Shown: piece after piece, positions 11,420-22,806 of the stretch | How the letters are laid out: each line of letters begins with the position of its first letter | Numbering within the stretch: position 1 is the stretch's first letter | DNA from: Dichetophora obliterata | Lineage: Eukaryota > Arthropoda > Insecta > Diptera > Sciomyzidae | NCBI GenBank assembly: GCA_963920525.1 | Contig: OY986437.1 | Coordinates: forward strand, 99,543,223 to 99,607,222 | Reading direction: 5' to 3' | Length of the DNA stretch: 64,000 bases | The notes under the pieces: generated by a model | What the model saw: the letters and a program-made list of their open reading frames with translations, nothing else | Told to the model about the DNA's origin: nothing | The model's database searches: none | Position numbers and translations under genes: made by a program

Positions 11420-12027
11420 TTAATTTTAAAAACAAAAAAAAACATATTTTATTACTAAAACATATATATTTTTTTTTTATTTCAATTAAAGATAAAAAAT
11501 AATTAATACAAAACTTATCGTTCGTTGTAATACACCCATTGACGGCGGCTTAAACTTACAAAGCATACAAAAATTCATGATCATGGATGCGATAAATGCA
11601 CTGTAAACTGTGCGGTGGCCACATGCCCAAAATCATATTCAAACATTAATTTCAAAAAATAATCTTCCAACTAAAGTTTATTTGATCGATTTTAAAAACC
11701 TTTTCCTCTGATTTATTTAAATTTCAAAGTTTTCCGTATTTAAAAAAAAACACCCTATAGTTTCGGTTCGAAGGATTTTAAGAAGAGTACTTCATATCTT
11801 GCGTTTAATTTAAAGCGAGAGCGAAAATACGTTTTTCGATGGATATCGCATAGTTAAAATCATTATCTTATTCTTTTAACGTTCCAGTTAAATTTATGTG
11901 TAGTGATTTTCTAAAACCATGACCTTCTTTCTATCATAAGCTTATAATCGATTGGGTTTTGCAAATCAATGAGAAAATCTTAGATACTAATGGGTAAGAA
12001 ACAACAATTTCCTTATCCAATATATGA
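11420..12027. other. AT-rich DNA, no gene seen
   Basis: No supported gene, repeat boundary or RNA. TTCGGTTCGAAGGATTTTAA at 11761 is isolated. Confidence 0.4.
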
Positions 12028-12402
12028 GCAATAACACAGCGGAACTTTTTCGGGGTCATTGTCTGGGGGGTGAGAAATTCCAAGACAGGGTGATAGTACT
12101 AGTCCAATATAGTAAAACCTAGAAAGGGCTTAGCGTTCTCATGTCAAATTTTTTTTATGACCTCTTAAATTTTTTCCTTATCTTGTTGATTGTTTGCTTA
12201 GTTTTTCAGCTTTAACTCAAGAACCATTGATAATTTCTAATTGCATTCTTTACAAACTTATTGCTTAGGCTCAAATAAATAACTTTTACAAATATATTCA
12301 TGTAAAAAAATCTAGTTTTACTATTTTTATCGAGTGAAGTCTTGACAAAATTGTAATTTGTTGGCCTTTTTTTCATAAATTTTCGCCAATAACTCGTCAA
12401 TA
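12028..12402 (+). repeat. Left arm of a large inverted repeat pair
   Basis: This segment returns inverted at 17618-17975. Shared blocks include GGGGGGTGAGAAATTCCAAG, ATGACCTCTTAAATTTTTCC, a CTTTACAAACTTATTGC-like block and CGCCAATAACTCGTCAATAACTC. Divergence is considerable. The arms enclose the Helitron, the ZBED5-like hAT and a Tc1-like element, all of which could be later arrivals. Confidence 0.75.
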
Positions 12403-12469
12403 ACTCTATAATTTATGATATTTGAGTTAGAAAGTTTTTGTATTTAACGCTATTAATTTTACTTATTAA

Positions 12470-14174
12470 CTAGCTGATATACCCGGTGTTACTAGAGAGA
12501 AATTTATATAAACATTTTAATATACACTTCTCGATTAAATGTTTTTAATTTTGGAATTTTGTAAAAACATGTTGAACTTAAGTTTGAGACCACTAGAAAA
12601 ATATTAGTTAAAAAATGTACCGTGCTTTTTCAATGAAGGAATAATTTTATCACTGTTTTTTCACAATCAGAAACTTTTTTTAGTTCTAAACTGAATTTAC
12701 TGGTTACTGGTAAACATGTTACTTGCACTTCGCTTATGGAAATCAAATTTGTAAATAAAAAGGAAAATGGACACCAATCTTCCTAAATTTTTTAGTAGTT
12801 TTTCCAGTTGGAAAATAACAATTGGGTCTGAGTCTGATAGTTGATGCAATTCCTTAATTCTTCTGAATTCCTTTTTTATGCGAAAAATTGTGCAGTCGTC
12901 TCTTAATGTAAATTAGCATCAAGGTGTAAATAAAGAAAGCAATCGCACACTTTTCAGCATACTTTCGGTTAGTGCGCTGTTGAACCGAAAAATTTGTTCA
13001 ATGCAACCAAGCTTACAACCATGGTTGTAGAGTTAAAATGTCAAAATTTCACTGTATTTTCGGTATGTCGGTACATTTAGTTAGCGTGAAAATTTGACTT
13101 TCAACAATATTGTTCAAATAACACACTAAACATGAAAATATTAACTTTTGCTGCATTCTATTCACGGTCATCTTTTCGATGAAATGGTGATATATATACA
13201 ATAACTAAAGTAACATTGATAAAGAACAGAGTGACAACGCTGAAAATGTAGTGAGAAGAAATGATGCCATCACCATAACACACATTTAACAGAAGGGGTG
13301 GGGTGGCAAAAAATAGACGTACTAATATGAGGAAGATATAAAGAATTTCAATGTAGCAGGTGTGAAAAAATAGATTTTTAGCCATAACTTTTGATTGAAA
13401 AGAGATATTGGTTTAATTTTTTCACATAAACTATTTTTGTAAAAAATATAAAAACAATATTTTGGAAAAAATACATTTCGCGGAAAAAATCAAAGGGGTA
13501 CCTTGATGTTTTGATAACAAAAACAGTAAAATAGTTTTTGCGCTTAACTGGAAGAATTTTGCAAGTAAATGCTGTCATATGAAAAGTTGTCAGATGTGAA
13601 ATTTTTACGTGATTTCATTTTTACAACAAAAACAATTTTCATTTTTTAAGTAAAAAGTCATTATTTTGGATCTTTGTTGACAAAATCATAAAACATATAT
13701 ACACTGACCTCACGGTACAGTTCAAACTATTTTTGTGAAGTGCTTTTATTGAACTTTTGTACAAAAAAATTTAATAAAGTTTATTAATAGACAGCGAAAA
13801 TATTTGCATCGAAAGACCAAACTTTAATTTTCATGTCATTTTTTTTCTCATTCTTAGATAACGATGTTTTATGAAAAAGTCATTGTACTGAAAATTTTTA
13901 CAATTTTGAATATATGTGAGTGTTTTTTATGTCAAAATAACAGAAATTTTTTAAAATTAAATACACAAAAAGCTCCGATACTAAAAAGTATTATAATAAC
14001 AAAATTACCGTTAGTTGAAAAATGTCGGAGGGGGCGTGGCAAAAACTAAGTCTGTAACATTTAAAGTTAGGATACACTTAATATATATACCTTGTTTGAG
14101 CGAAATTCGTTGAGCCGTTTAGATTTGTATAAAGGTCAAACAAACAAACAGAAAATGAGTTTTATTACTATAGA
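12470..14174 (-). mobile_element. Non-autonomous Helitron, copy 1 (minus strand)
   Basis: Read on the minus strand, the element starts TCTATAGTAATAAAACTC, followed by the TTTGTTTGTTTG run seen in many insect Helitrons. It ends CACCGGGTATATCAGCTAG. It lies between A and T, the Helitron target rule (A, TC...CTAG, T). It matches 34590-36884 at both ends and across most of its body, for example the CCACGCCCCCTCCGACATTT region. No Rep/helicase coding is present, so it depends on another element's enzyme. The 5' tip lies within the hAT target duplication at 14168-14175. Confidence 0.85.
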
Positions 14175-14175
14175 T

Positions 14176-15509
14176 CAGCGTTTTTTAACCTTTTTCACTC
14201 CGTGGACCCCTAGAAAATCACGCACAAGTTCAAGGACCCCCTTAAAAAAAAACACAGGAATAAATTTTGGACAAATTATTTTAGTACTAAAAAAATTACA
14301 TTTTTATAAAACTTAAAAGTTCTGTATTAATGTGAAGGTTGGTGCTGCTTTTTTGAAACTAAATTAGTAATATTTGGGTTGATGTTTTTACTTAGTTGTA
14401 ATCTCAAATCTGATTCCAATTGTAATCTGTTTCTGTATTTGTTTTTGGTGTATACAAGAGCAGAGAATGCCTTTTCACAGAGGTATGTGGACGAGAAAAG
14501 CAGTAAATATTTTAGTGCTCTTAAACATTTTTTAAATTTACCCAAAAACTTGATAAAGACGATTCTTTCAAATTACGTTTTGAAGCTGAATCACATGATA
14601 TTTCTATTAATTGATTTTCCTGTACCGTTGTCAAGCCAATTATCTAAAATATCTAAAACATCTGCGTTGAAAGGGTCTTCTATCCAGTTTTTATTTCTGT
14701 CGGGTTCTGAAAAATAATCCCGAAAAGAAGACGTCAAACCGCGGAGGGGTTTAATTATTTCCTGTTCTACTTGCGTTGGCAACATTTCTACACCAGAGTA
14801 TTCCAAAAACGCTACCAGTGTAGAAAAATGATAATAGTTTTTTTTAATTGTACGATTAGTCCAAAGGTCAAGTTTTGCTATCATAGTTTCTATTTTTTCT
14901 TCAACTTGGAAGATGTTATGATCTCTTCCTTATAGACTTAAGTTCAGCTCGTTCCGGGCACTAAAGATATCAGCCAAATATGCCACCATTGTAAGCCATT
15001 CAAAGTTATTGAATTATTTAAAAAAACACATTCTGATCTCATCTTTCAGCTCAAAAACACGCGACACGACTTTGCCACGAGACAACCAACGCACCTCAGC
15101 AATAACAACTGCATGTGAATGCTGCCCATTTCTTCACATATCATACCGAAAATACGGGAATTTAGAGGCCTGGCTTTAATAAAATTCATGACCTGCACTA
15201 TGTCGTCCAAAACTGTTTTTAAATTTTCTGGCATATTCTCAGCAGCCAATGCCTCTTTATGAATGCAACAGTGATACCAGATAATAGATTGATTCATCTT
15301 CTTTACGCGCGCCTGAAGTCCTGTTTGTGTACCGGTCATAGCCCAAGCACCGTCGGAACTAACTGCCACACATTTATCCCACGGTATTTCATGAATATTT
15401 AATACTTAAAACAATTATTAATTCAAATGTCCATAGATTAGACGGCGGACCCCCATATATATACTTGAGGACCCCTAGGGGTCCGCGGACCCCAGGTTAA
15501 GAAACGCTG
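14176..15509 (-). mobile_element. hAT transposon, ZBED5-like, inserted at the Helitron tip
   Basis: Ends read CAGCGTTTTTTAACC on the left and CAGCGTTTCTTAACC inward from the right, both followed by GTGGACCCCTAG or GCGGACCCCTAG sequence. An 8-bp target duplication CTATAGAT flanks the element (14168-14175 and 15510-15517). The left duplication includes the last 7 bases of the Helitron, so this hAT inserted after it. The element is only 1.33 kb, so much of the usual transposase gene has been lost. Confidence 0.92.
14327..15369 (-). pseudogene. hAT transposase relic resembling ZBED5/FAM200-type proteins
   Basis: Three minus-strand blocks remain. The block at 15046-15369 has SSDGAWAMTGTQTGLQARV, then WYHCCIHKEALAAENMPE and FIKARPLNSRIFGMICEEMG, which are landmarks of the ZBED5-like hAT catalytic region. 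The block at 14591-14884 is a middle segment (LVAFLEYSG, then SSFRDYF). The block at 14327-14545 holds the C-terminal dimerisation motif TYLCEKAFSALVYTKNKYRN. The N-terminal BED finger and first catalytic segment are gone, and the blocks lie in shifted frames. Confidence 0.85.
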
Positions 15510-15605
15510 CTATAGATTATTACTGAATTTATTTACAGGTGAGGGTATAAAAATAGAAGTGTGCAGTTCAGATATAAATAGTTTTTGCTATTGCTGTGGT
15601 AAATA

Positions 15606-17122
15606 CAGTGTTGCCCAAAACAATAGCAACAAAATAAGTGCGCTGCAACAAAATCGTGTATCTTTTTTAATATTGGGGACACACAAAAATGATTATAGGA
15701 ATCAAAGCATATATTCATACATCATATATAAAACAAATCAAATTCAAATTTGGTTTTGTTTTTTTTATTAAATTTAAAATTAATATGACTACATTCAATT
15801 TGTCTGTGAGCAAAACAAAAGCAACAAAACTTGAAAAATGTAAAAAGAGAACAGAAGTTCGAAGAATTATTGGTAAAAGTTCCGTTATTGTAAACCACGT
15901 GTTGTTTGTAAGTCATAAACATTTAAGTTTAGTTTTTTTTGTGCTAGTTGTGACATTGACTGTTCCATTTATAATGGCACGCTTTAAATACTGTGAAGCT
16001 CTTAAATTACAAATTATTTCCGAATATAAAAACAAAAATTCGCAAATATCTAACGTGAAACAGTTTGATATTAATCGGTCAATAGTTTGCAGATTTATAA
16101 AGAAATATACCTTCACAAAAGACGTCACAACGGTACATTAAAGAGGGCGACCGCTGAGGACATCGCTGCGTGATGACAGGAACATTTGTGGTGTGTTCAA
16201 ACGAAATGCATTTGCCACATCCAAAGAGGTTGTTCGGACACTTGATTTAGATATCCACCACAGCACTGTTTGAAGACGAGCCGTTGAGAACGACAAAAGA
16301 AGTTACAGACCGGCAGAGAAACCTTTGCTTACAGCTAAGCATAAAAAACAAGGTGAGGTGTTACAATTTAAACAATTCTGTCTGAAATTATGACAACAAG
16401 TAGCAATTTATTGTTTTTTAGACTCAGTCTTGCAAAGAGCACCTAAATTGGACCGTTCAAAAATCGAAAGCCGTTTTTTTTAGCGATGAATCAAAGTTTA
16501 ACTTGATTAATTCAGATGGGATGTGCACGGTACGACTTGAAGCCCGAAACTGCAAAATAAATTTTAAACACGGAGGCGATGGCATTTCGGTCTGGACTTG
16601 TTTTTCCTATAATAAAGTTGAACCATTTCAAAAATCGATGAAGTTATGGATCGATTTGTATATAATGACATTTTATAAAGCAAGATGCGACCACATTCAG
16701 AGTGGAATATGTCGCTTCAGTGAACGTTTCAGTCCGACAACGACCCGAAGCACACTTCAAAGCTCATCAAAGATTACATAAGAGGTAATGGGATTCAAGT
16801 CCTTGATTAGCCGGCACAGTCACAATGACTTGAATCCCATTGAAAAATTTTTTGGGATTTTGAAGGTAAAAGTTTCTGGTCAAAGGTTTTCCAATAAGAC
16901 TGCACTGTATAAAGCCCTGAAAGTTAATTGGGAACATATACCTATTACCAACATATCTAATTTAATAGAGTCGATATCGCTCAGATGTGTAGCGGTTATC
17001 AAGAATAATGAATCTTACACCAAATATTAATTATGTTGCTTTTGTTTTGCTCTCAGACAAACTGAATGAAATCACATTAATTTTAAATTTAATAAAGAAA
17101 ACAAAACCAAATTTGAATATTA
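15606..17122 (+). mobile_element. Degenerate Tc1-like transposon, right end missing
   Basis: The left end reads TA then CAGTGTTGCCCAAAAC. An inverted pair of about 85 bp (15742-15829 and 17036-17122) brackets the gene; it includes AAATTTGGTTTTGTTTT and GAGCAAAACAAAAGCAAC. No inverse of the outermost CAGTGTTG is found beyond 17122, so the right tip has been lost. Confidence 0.78.
15974..17030 (+). pseudogene. Tc1-like (DD34E) transposase with intron-like gap, broken
   Basis: The frame begins MARFKYCEALKLQI with a helix-turn-helix region, then RGRPL after a stop at 16139. After PLLTAKHKK there is a 69-base gap with GTGAGG at its start (16353) and TTTTTTAG at its end (16421), resembling an intron. 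Coding resumes with KEHLNWTVQK and the first catalytic motif FFSDESKFN. The second aspartate lies in QSDNDPKHTSK near 16735-16760, and the final glutamate in NDLNPIEKFF. Several stops (for example in VLD-stop-PAQ near 16808) and frameshifts kill it. The splice phases are off by one base, so indels have occurred. Confidence 0.82.
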
Positions 17123-17214
17123 ATAACTTTAATAAAAAAAACAGGAAATAATTAAGCCGGAAATGAAACACTATAACTTAAGCTTGCTAACTTTAGGTAC
17201 CCAAGATGTTATAG

Positions 17215-17363
17215 GGACCCGTCTTCTATACCCACCCTACCATGCAATTATCAAATTATCTTCTGGCACCCGGTACGAAAGTCACAGCAGGTTCAGTAGG
17301 GCCAGCAGTTGAGTCACAAATCGACCTTATGTGCGGTTCAGAAACTGATGACAGCGATGATTA
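17215..17363 (+). other. Short acidic-tailed open frame, unassigned
   Basis: An open frame ends in LMCGSETDDSDD before a stop. It follows the damaged Tc1-like element and is richer in G+C than its surroundings. It could be the C-terminus of an unrecognised gene or transposase, or chance. Confidence 0.18.
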
Positions 17364-17617
17364 AGATAGCGCTGATACTATGGTTATGAACAGATAAACG
17401 TTGTTATTTTTTAAACTTTTGTTTTTCCTTAAATTTTCGTATAATTATTAAAATATTAAAATTAATTATAATTTTTTATTCTTATTGAAAATTCTTAGAA
17501 TTCGAGTAAAGACGTTATTTTTCAAAGAGAAAATGTTTTTTCGAAATAAAAATTATGTTACATACTAAAGTATGTTTTGGTTTTATTTTTTAGTCGTTAG
17601 TGGCTAGAAATTTTGAG

Positions 17618-17975
17618 TTATTGACGAGTTTTTGGCGAAAATTTATGAAAAAGGAGAAAAAATTGCAATTTTCAAGATTTCACTCAATAAAAATGGTAAA
17701 ACTTGATCATTTGCATGAATAAATTAAGAAAAGTTATTTACTTAAGCGTTAGCAACAAGTTTGCTGAAGAATGCAATGAGAAATTAGCAATTGTTCTTGA
17801 GTTATAGCTCAAAAAATAAGCAATGACCAAGATAAGGAAAAATTTAAAAGGTCATAAAAAAAGTTTGACCTGAGCACGCCAAACCCTTTGGAGGTTTTAC
17901 CATCACCCTGACTTGGAATTTTTCACCCCCCAAAATGGCTGTTGTGCTGTGTAATAACAACAATATCAAAAACAA
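17618..17975 (-). repeat. Right arm of the large inverted repeat pair
   Basis: Reverse-complement partner of 12028-12402. It begins GAGTTATTGACGAGTTTTTG and runs out to GGAATTTTTCACCCCCC and the outer TGTGTAATAAC. The bases between 17365 and 17617 are AT-rich with no gene seen. Confidence 0.75.
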
Positions 17976-18251
17976 CAACCATCCACAAAGATGACATCTT
18001 CAAAAGACTTTGTTTAGTTTTTTAAATCTAATTAAATTTAAGGTAACATGAATTTATGGTTGATTTTAAAAAGTCTGAAAAATTTCCTTGTAAGTTTATA
18101 ATATGTTGTTCATAAGATGTTGTTATCGTGGTGTTTCTTTTTTTTTGTTTCATATTTTTTTTTCTTTTGTTGAAAACCAATTAAATTATACGTTTGTTAG
18201 TATGGCGAATGACAACATCGATCACAAATACCTACACACTAAGATTTCTCT

Positions 18252-18419
18252 CTACAAATCCCTAAAGTTTGCTCTGTCCATAGCTAGTGAGGCGTTCAAG
18301 ACAACGTGTACTGAATCAGTCAACAACGTTTGTTGTTGCTGTTGGTGTTGGTATTTTTCCGCCACCGCCGATTTTTCGCCTCTGGCATTCTGTTCCTTTC
18401 GATAATTTTCTTTTGGGCG
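18252..18419 (-). CDS. Candidate host terminal exon (unrecognised, Q-rich)
   Basis: On the minus strand a frame of 55 codons runs from an acceptor-like TTATTGGCTAG to a TAG stop at 18252-18254. The translation is protein-like: basic and acidic residues, then a short polyQ run, then LLTDSVHVVLNASLAMDRANF. G+C is higher than nearby. The opposite strand is also open over 100 codons (18103-18405), with a start at MANDNIDHKYLH, so strand choice is uncertain. I recognise neither product. Confidence 0.25.
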   Translation of the reverse strand, partial: RPKENYRKEQNARGEKSAVAEKYQHQQQQQTLLTDSVHVVLNASLAMDRANFRDL

Positions 18420-18483
18420 CTAGCCAATAATAAAAACGCTTAAGATTTCAAACATTTTTCTTCAATTGATACACGTTTCTAGT

Positions 18484-18530
18484 ACATATGTATGTATGTA
18501 TGTATGTCTGTATATATGTATGTATGCAAG
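18484..18530. repeat. ATGT-type microsatellite
   Basis: Runs of TATG/TGTA repeats with minor interruptions. Confidence 0.9.
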
Positions 18531-18827
18531 TCAGAATATATTTCTGAAAGTTACAATTTCTGATGATAACTTTTTCTATACAGCATTTTACAGTAGAATA
18601 TATTAAAAAATAAGCAAATATTTTCCACGCGATTACCAAAACGTGTTGTTGATTCAGAAATATTTACTACAATCTACTCCCTGCTGGGAAGTTGGCACTC
18701 TATTAGCGCATCTGAAGCGCTCCAAAAAAACAGAAGAGCGCTTCATTTTCCTTGTGTAGCGCCTTTTTATAACAAAGTCATGTCATATGTATTCGCTCCG
18801 CTCCCGCTGTAGAAAGTATAAAATCGT

Positions 18828-18960
18828 AGCGAGATTTGAGCGCTTTGTTCTGCTTGTATTTAATATAAAATTGTATCAAGAACCGAGCGCTTTGTTCTCC
18901 TTGTAGTTGGAAGCAAAATGTAGCGAAAACCGAGGGCTTTGTTTTCTTTATAGTTCATAT
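18828..18960 (+). repeat. Three imperfect ~48-bp tandem units
   Basis: The phrase GAGCGCTTTGTTCTGCTTGT occurs near 18838, then with small changes near 18886 and 18933 (GAGGGCTTTGTTTTCTTTAT). Units also share a TAGCGA or TATCAAGAACC lead-in. The block before it (18690-18800) has more AGCGC motifs. Confidence 0.75.
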
Positions 18961-18969
18961 TGTCGGCTT

Positions 18970-20690
18970 AGTTCTTATACGACGTAAGTCAAAATTAACT
19001 ATTGCTTATGAGACAAAGAAAACTGTTTATTATTTGTATGAAATTTATACAATAATGTGTTGTTTCAATCGCTCTACCTCCCTTTTTTTCATACAAACAT
19101 TAAAAACTAAAAAAGGTCATAGTTGACCAATCTACCTAAGCCGCTAATAAACGTTACTTTACCCAATTTTGACATACATCCTATTAGAATTAGGGCGACA
19201 ATATAAAAACGTATGGATTTTTATGCATTTTATTTGATGAAGGAAAAACAGAAAACATAGTTTTAAAACGCTTTGATGAATATTTACTGTTGAAATTATT
19301 ATTTTTTTTTTTTACTTTTATTTTGTAATGCGCATTAACATTTTTTGCTGGGCTACTCAATAAAGTAACGAATCTAAGGAAGAGTTGTTATGGCATTTTT
19401 GTTTCAAATAATTCTCCCAAACACTAATATTTAAAGTTCGCCATTTAATTTTTGTCACAGAATAATAAAAATGCATGCAATTTGATTTATTCCAAGACTT
19501 AACAATGTCTAGAAAAATAAACATAATTCAGCAAAGAAGCAAAACCATTAAAGTACCATAAAAACTTGACATGCGACATAATTAAAGCAGACAACAACAA
19601 AAAACAAACAAAATGGAAGCGGTGAACAAATGTCACGTGGGCGAACAACTAATTTATCGGTTAAGCAAAATATACAACAATAAAAAGTGGTTGCAAAATA
19701 AAAGTCAAGCAATACAGAAAATTGAGAAAATTATTTAGTACGAAAATAATTAATATATCATTATAAAAATTTATTGATGACAACTGTTGGAATTGCTAAA
19801 AATGATGCTGTTGCTTGACGTTGATGATGATGTTACTTTTCATGATTTTTGATCTAGTACAAAAAACAGCAAAAAATTGAAAATAGTTTTGTGTGAAAAT
19901 TCATGGAAAATTTTAAAAAACATATTTTCAAGGATAAAGAAAACAAAAAAAATAAAAATGTTAACTTCAACTTAAATGAAATAATAACAACAATCTTATA
20001 GCCAAAAGCTAACAATAATGTCATGTTGTTGTTATTGTTGTGAAAGGCATTCCTTGCAGTTACCAACGCGACAAAATATTGTTATCGTTGTTGGCTTTGC
20101 TGCTGTTGTTGCTACCACTCTGCAGACTTTGTTAATAACATTGCACGCATGAAAAGATTTTTTTTAATCAGAAGGAAAAAAATTACAAAACTAATAAAAG
20201 TGCAAAAGTAGGAAGATATATGCTGTATATACCATATGCTCCGGAAGCGGGGGCCAGGGCAGTTGCTCCCTTTTATCTATCTAGGGGGCGTCGCACAGTG
20301 TAGCGAGGCGGCCAAAAATAGCTCATGAAAAAAAGTCGTAAATTTGAAAATTAAAGCTTGCAAATTTATAGAAAAGAGTCTTAATTACACAAATCTTATA
20401 GGATTTTGCGATATCTTTACATTTGTGGAAGTTATGCTGTTTAAATGTTGCCTTAAAAATTTAACGAAATTTCAGTGTTTACAGTTTAGTACTGAATATT
20501 TTCTAATATCGTTGCAACTTCAGTGCAACTTATAAGCAAAACTTTAAAAGAGATATATTTCTTAAGTTGTAGTGAAAAAAAGAGAGATAAATAAATCAAT
20601 AAAAAAAATTTCCAATACGAGAATAAAGGTTCAAGAAATCAGAAAAACTCGAAAGTTTTATGTACTATTAAAAAAATCCTAATTTTTTTT
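18970..20690. other. AT-rich DNA without a supported gene
   Basis: Only low-complexity CAA/TTG and poly-A/T tracts are seen, for example TTGTTGTTATTGTTG near 20026. A short G+C-rich patch at 20240-20310 (GCGGGGGCCAGGGCAG, then AGGGGGCGTCGC) looks like the edge of a degraded DNA transposon but could not be bounded. Confidence 0.45.
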
Positions 20691-20699
20691 TTTTTTATT

Positions 20700-21015
20700 T
20701 TCAACTATGCATACAACTTTTTCTGAACACATTTCTATAGATTTTTGCTGGGAGAAGTGAAAATTCAAGATTTTATGCCATTTTTCCTACAGCATGTTTT
20801 GGCGAAAATGAGCATATTTATATGGAAAATATAACACATTTTTAACATAGTTTCAAAAGCAATAAAAAACAACAGCATCTTTGTTTTTCTTTTGTTATTA
20901 AGTATGTATAATAACATCTTCTTTTGAACACAATTTCAAAAATTTTTGCTTGGAAAAGTGAAAGTTGCGTACTATATGACCTTTTCCTAGAGCATGTTTT
21001 CACGAATATGTGAAA
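20700..21015 (+). repeat. Diverged ~200-bp tandem duplication
   Basis: Block 20705-20810 and block 20895-21015 share CTGAACAC or TTGAACAC, then ATTTTTGCTGGGAGAAGTGA or ATTTTTGCTTGGAAAAGTGA, and then CAGCATGTTTTGGCGAA or GAGCATGTTTTCACGAA. Spacing is about 190-200 bp. It is old and non-coding. Confidence 0.7.
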
Positions 21016-21549
21016 ATTATGACTAATTAAAAACGTGACGTGAAAAACATTTGAATATCAATTAATTGTAATTTTTTCAAAAATTAAATTTTTAAGATTT
21101 TACTTTACTAAATAAGAAAAAACATTTTTATGTTTTCTAGCTCATCTTAAGGGACAATTTAGTACCAAATGAAATGCATACTAGTTTTATGCACAAAATA
21201 AGCCTTTATGTGCAAAATGATAAGAGCCAGAACAGAAGATGAAAATATTACTGAATTCGTTTCATCTGAATCATCATTAAATTAATTGTCTAAATAAAAA
21301 TTTAAGTATATGAAGTAATTTTTTATATTTTTATAAGTTTATGAATTGCATTTGATAAATAAAGTTAATTTTTAGTTTTTTGATTGTTTAATTAATGGAA
21401 ATATTTTTTAAAAGGCAAAAAAGCATGAACTTCTTTTTATGTCAAAGGTAAGGTTTCCTTATTTGGGTGTTACAGGTAACTTTTAAAATAGGCGTGGCTC
21501 ATTTGTCCCAAAATTTAGCAAGTATTTATGATTTTTTCCTGTTTTATAT

Positions 21550-21846
21550 ACTCAGAGAAAAAACAGGGGGATTAACAGTGAAAACTGTTAAATCCCATAA
21601 AACAGATGACTTTTTCAGTTAGCAGTCTGGACTGTCAGTAAATAACTATTTTACTCAATTCCTACCAGAATTTTCTTTTATTTTATGTGAAAAAGTATTG
21701 ATATCAGTCATCTTAGTGCAGAACAATTGAAAATTGAAATGAGAATTGAGTAAAACAATTGTTTTATCAACAGTCCAGACTGTTAATTTCGAAAACTCAT
21801 CTGTTGGACGGGATTTAACAGTTTCACTGTGGTTTTTTTTCTGAGT
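21550..21846. mobile_element. ~300-bp MITE with ACTCAGA ends
   Basis: Long imperfect inverted repeats fold nearly the whole element. The arms share ACTCAGA plus an A run, CAGTGAAAACTGTTAAATCCC, AACAGATGA, and CAGTCTGGACTGT. TA-rich flanks (TATA on both sides) suit a TA-targeting element. No coding capacity. Confidence 0.82.
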
Positions 21847-21943
21847 GTATACCTAGCATACACAAATAAATATAGGAATTGCTTAAGAGAAGTGAAGATA
21901 ATAAATCTTCTAAACTCTTAAATGAAGTTGCTTGTTACTTGTT

Positions 21944-22195
21944 GCTTTGGTTTTGACTGTGCCTGCATCAGCAGCTTCCTCTGAGCGTTCTTTTACTGAA
22001 CTAAGACGACTTAAAACGTATCTTCGATCAACTGTTTAACAGAAACGACTCACTCATGCGGCACTTATACACATTCACAAAGAAAAAACCGAAGAATTGA
22101 ATTTGATGGAGATGGTGAAAGGGTTTGTTTCTCGCACGGACAGAAAGAAACATTTTGGAAGAATTGAAATTTATATTTTAACTTTTTGTACCTAA
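21944..22195 (+). pseudogene. hAT transposase C-terminal fragment (THAP/ZMYM-like type)
   Basis: The frame reads LVLTVPASAASSERSFTELR and RRLKTYLRST, then an in-frame TAA (22037-22039), then KRLTHAALIHIHKEKTEELN and MVKGFVSRTDRKKHF. This is the hAT dimerisation domain of the type found in THAP0-like and ZMYM-like transposon proteins, with the conserved SERSF core. No other part of the gene and no element ends are seen, so it is an isolated relic. Confidence 0.85.
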
Positions 22196-22391
22196 TGGCA
22201 TTTCAACCATGTAAGGATATACCAAGTCTTGCTTTATAAAAGCAACAATTCTTTCTTATATTTTCATATTACCATATTTTAAAAAATAATCTAAATATTT
22301 TAAAAAATAAAGATAATGTAATTTTAATATATTTTTATATAGTTTTAGTTTTTTTATTTTGAAACTGAAATAAAAAATTTGTTTATTTATA

Positions 22392-22806
22392 CACTGTAAA
22401 AAGAAATCTTATTATTAGGCGAAAAACTGTCTTAAAGTAAGCTGCAACAGCATTAAGACAGCTTTTGCTGAAATTACTTTTGCTTTTATTTACTGCAAAT
22501 CAGCATACCATACTGTCTTATTTAAAGGCAGTTGAACAGTAAAAACAGCAGTAGCTTCGCTGAATTCAATTAGCTTCATTGAAATTCAAATCAACAATTT
22601 AACCCTATAAGTCAAATTAATGTGCGCCTTGCTGAAAATAAGAGTAAGACTGCATGATTTTCAGCAGGCAGGCGTTAAACTTTTAAATCTAAGCTTTCTA
22701 CTGCCTCAAATTAAGGCTGCATCAACTTAATAGAAAAACTACGCTTAAATTAAGGCTACTGATGATTTTATGGCAGTGTTTAAAACAACACTTACTTTTT
22801 ACAGTG
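22392..22806. mobile_element. 415-bp MITE with CACTGTAAAAAG ends and TA duplication
   Basis: Perfect 12-bp inverted ends CACTGTAAAAAG / CTTTTTACAGTG are flanked by TA on each side (22390-22391 and 22807-22808), the Tc1/mariner target. The interior has no coding frame but repeats CTTAAATTAAGGCT-like motifs. Confidence 0.85.

Noticed and set aside
13158..13578. Minus-strand frames inside the Helitron
   Set aside because: Non-autonomous Helitron interior; hydrophobic F/I-rich chance frames with no Rep or helicase motifs.
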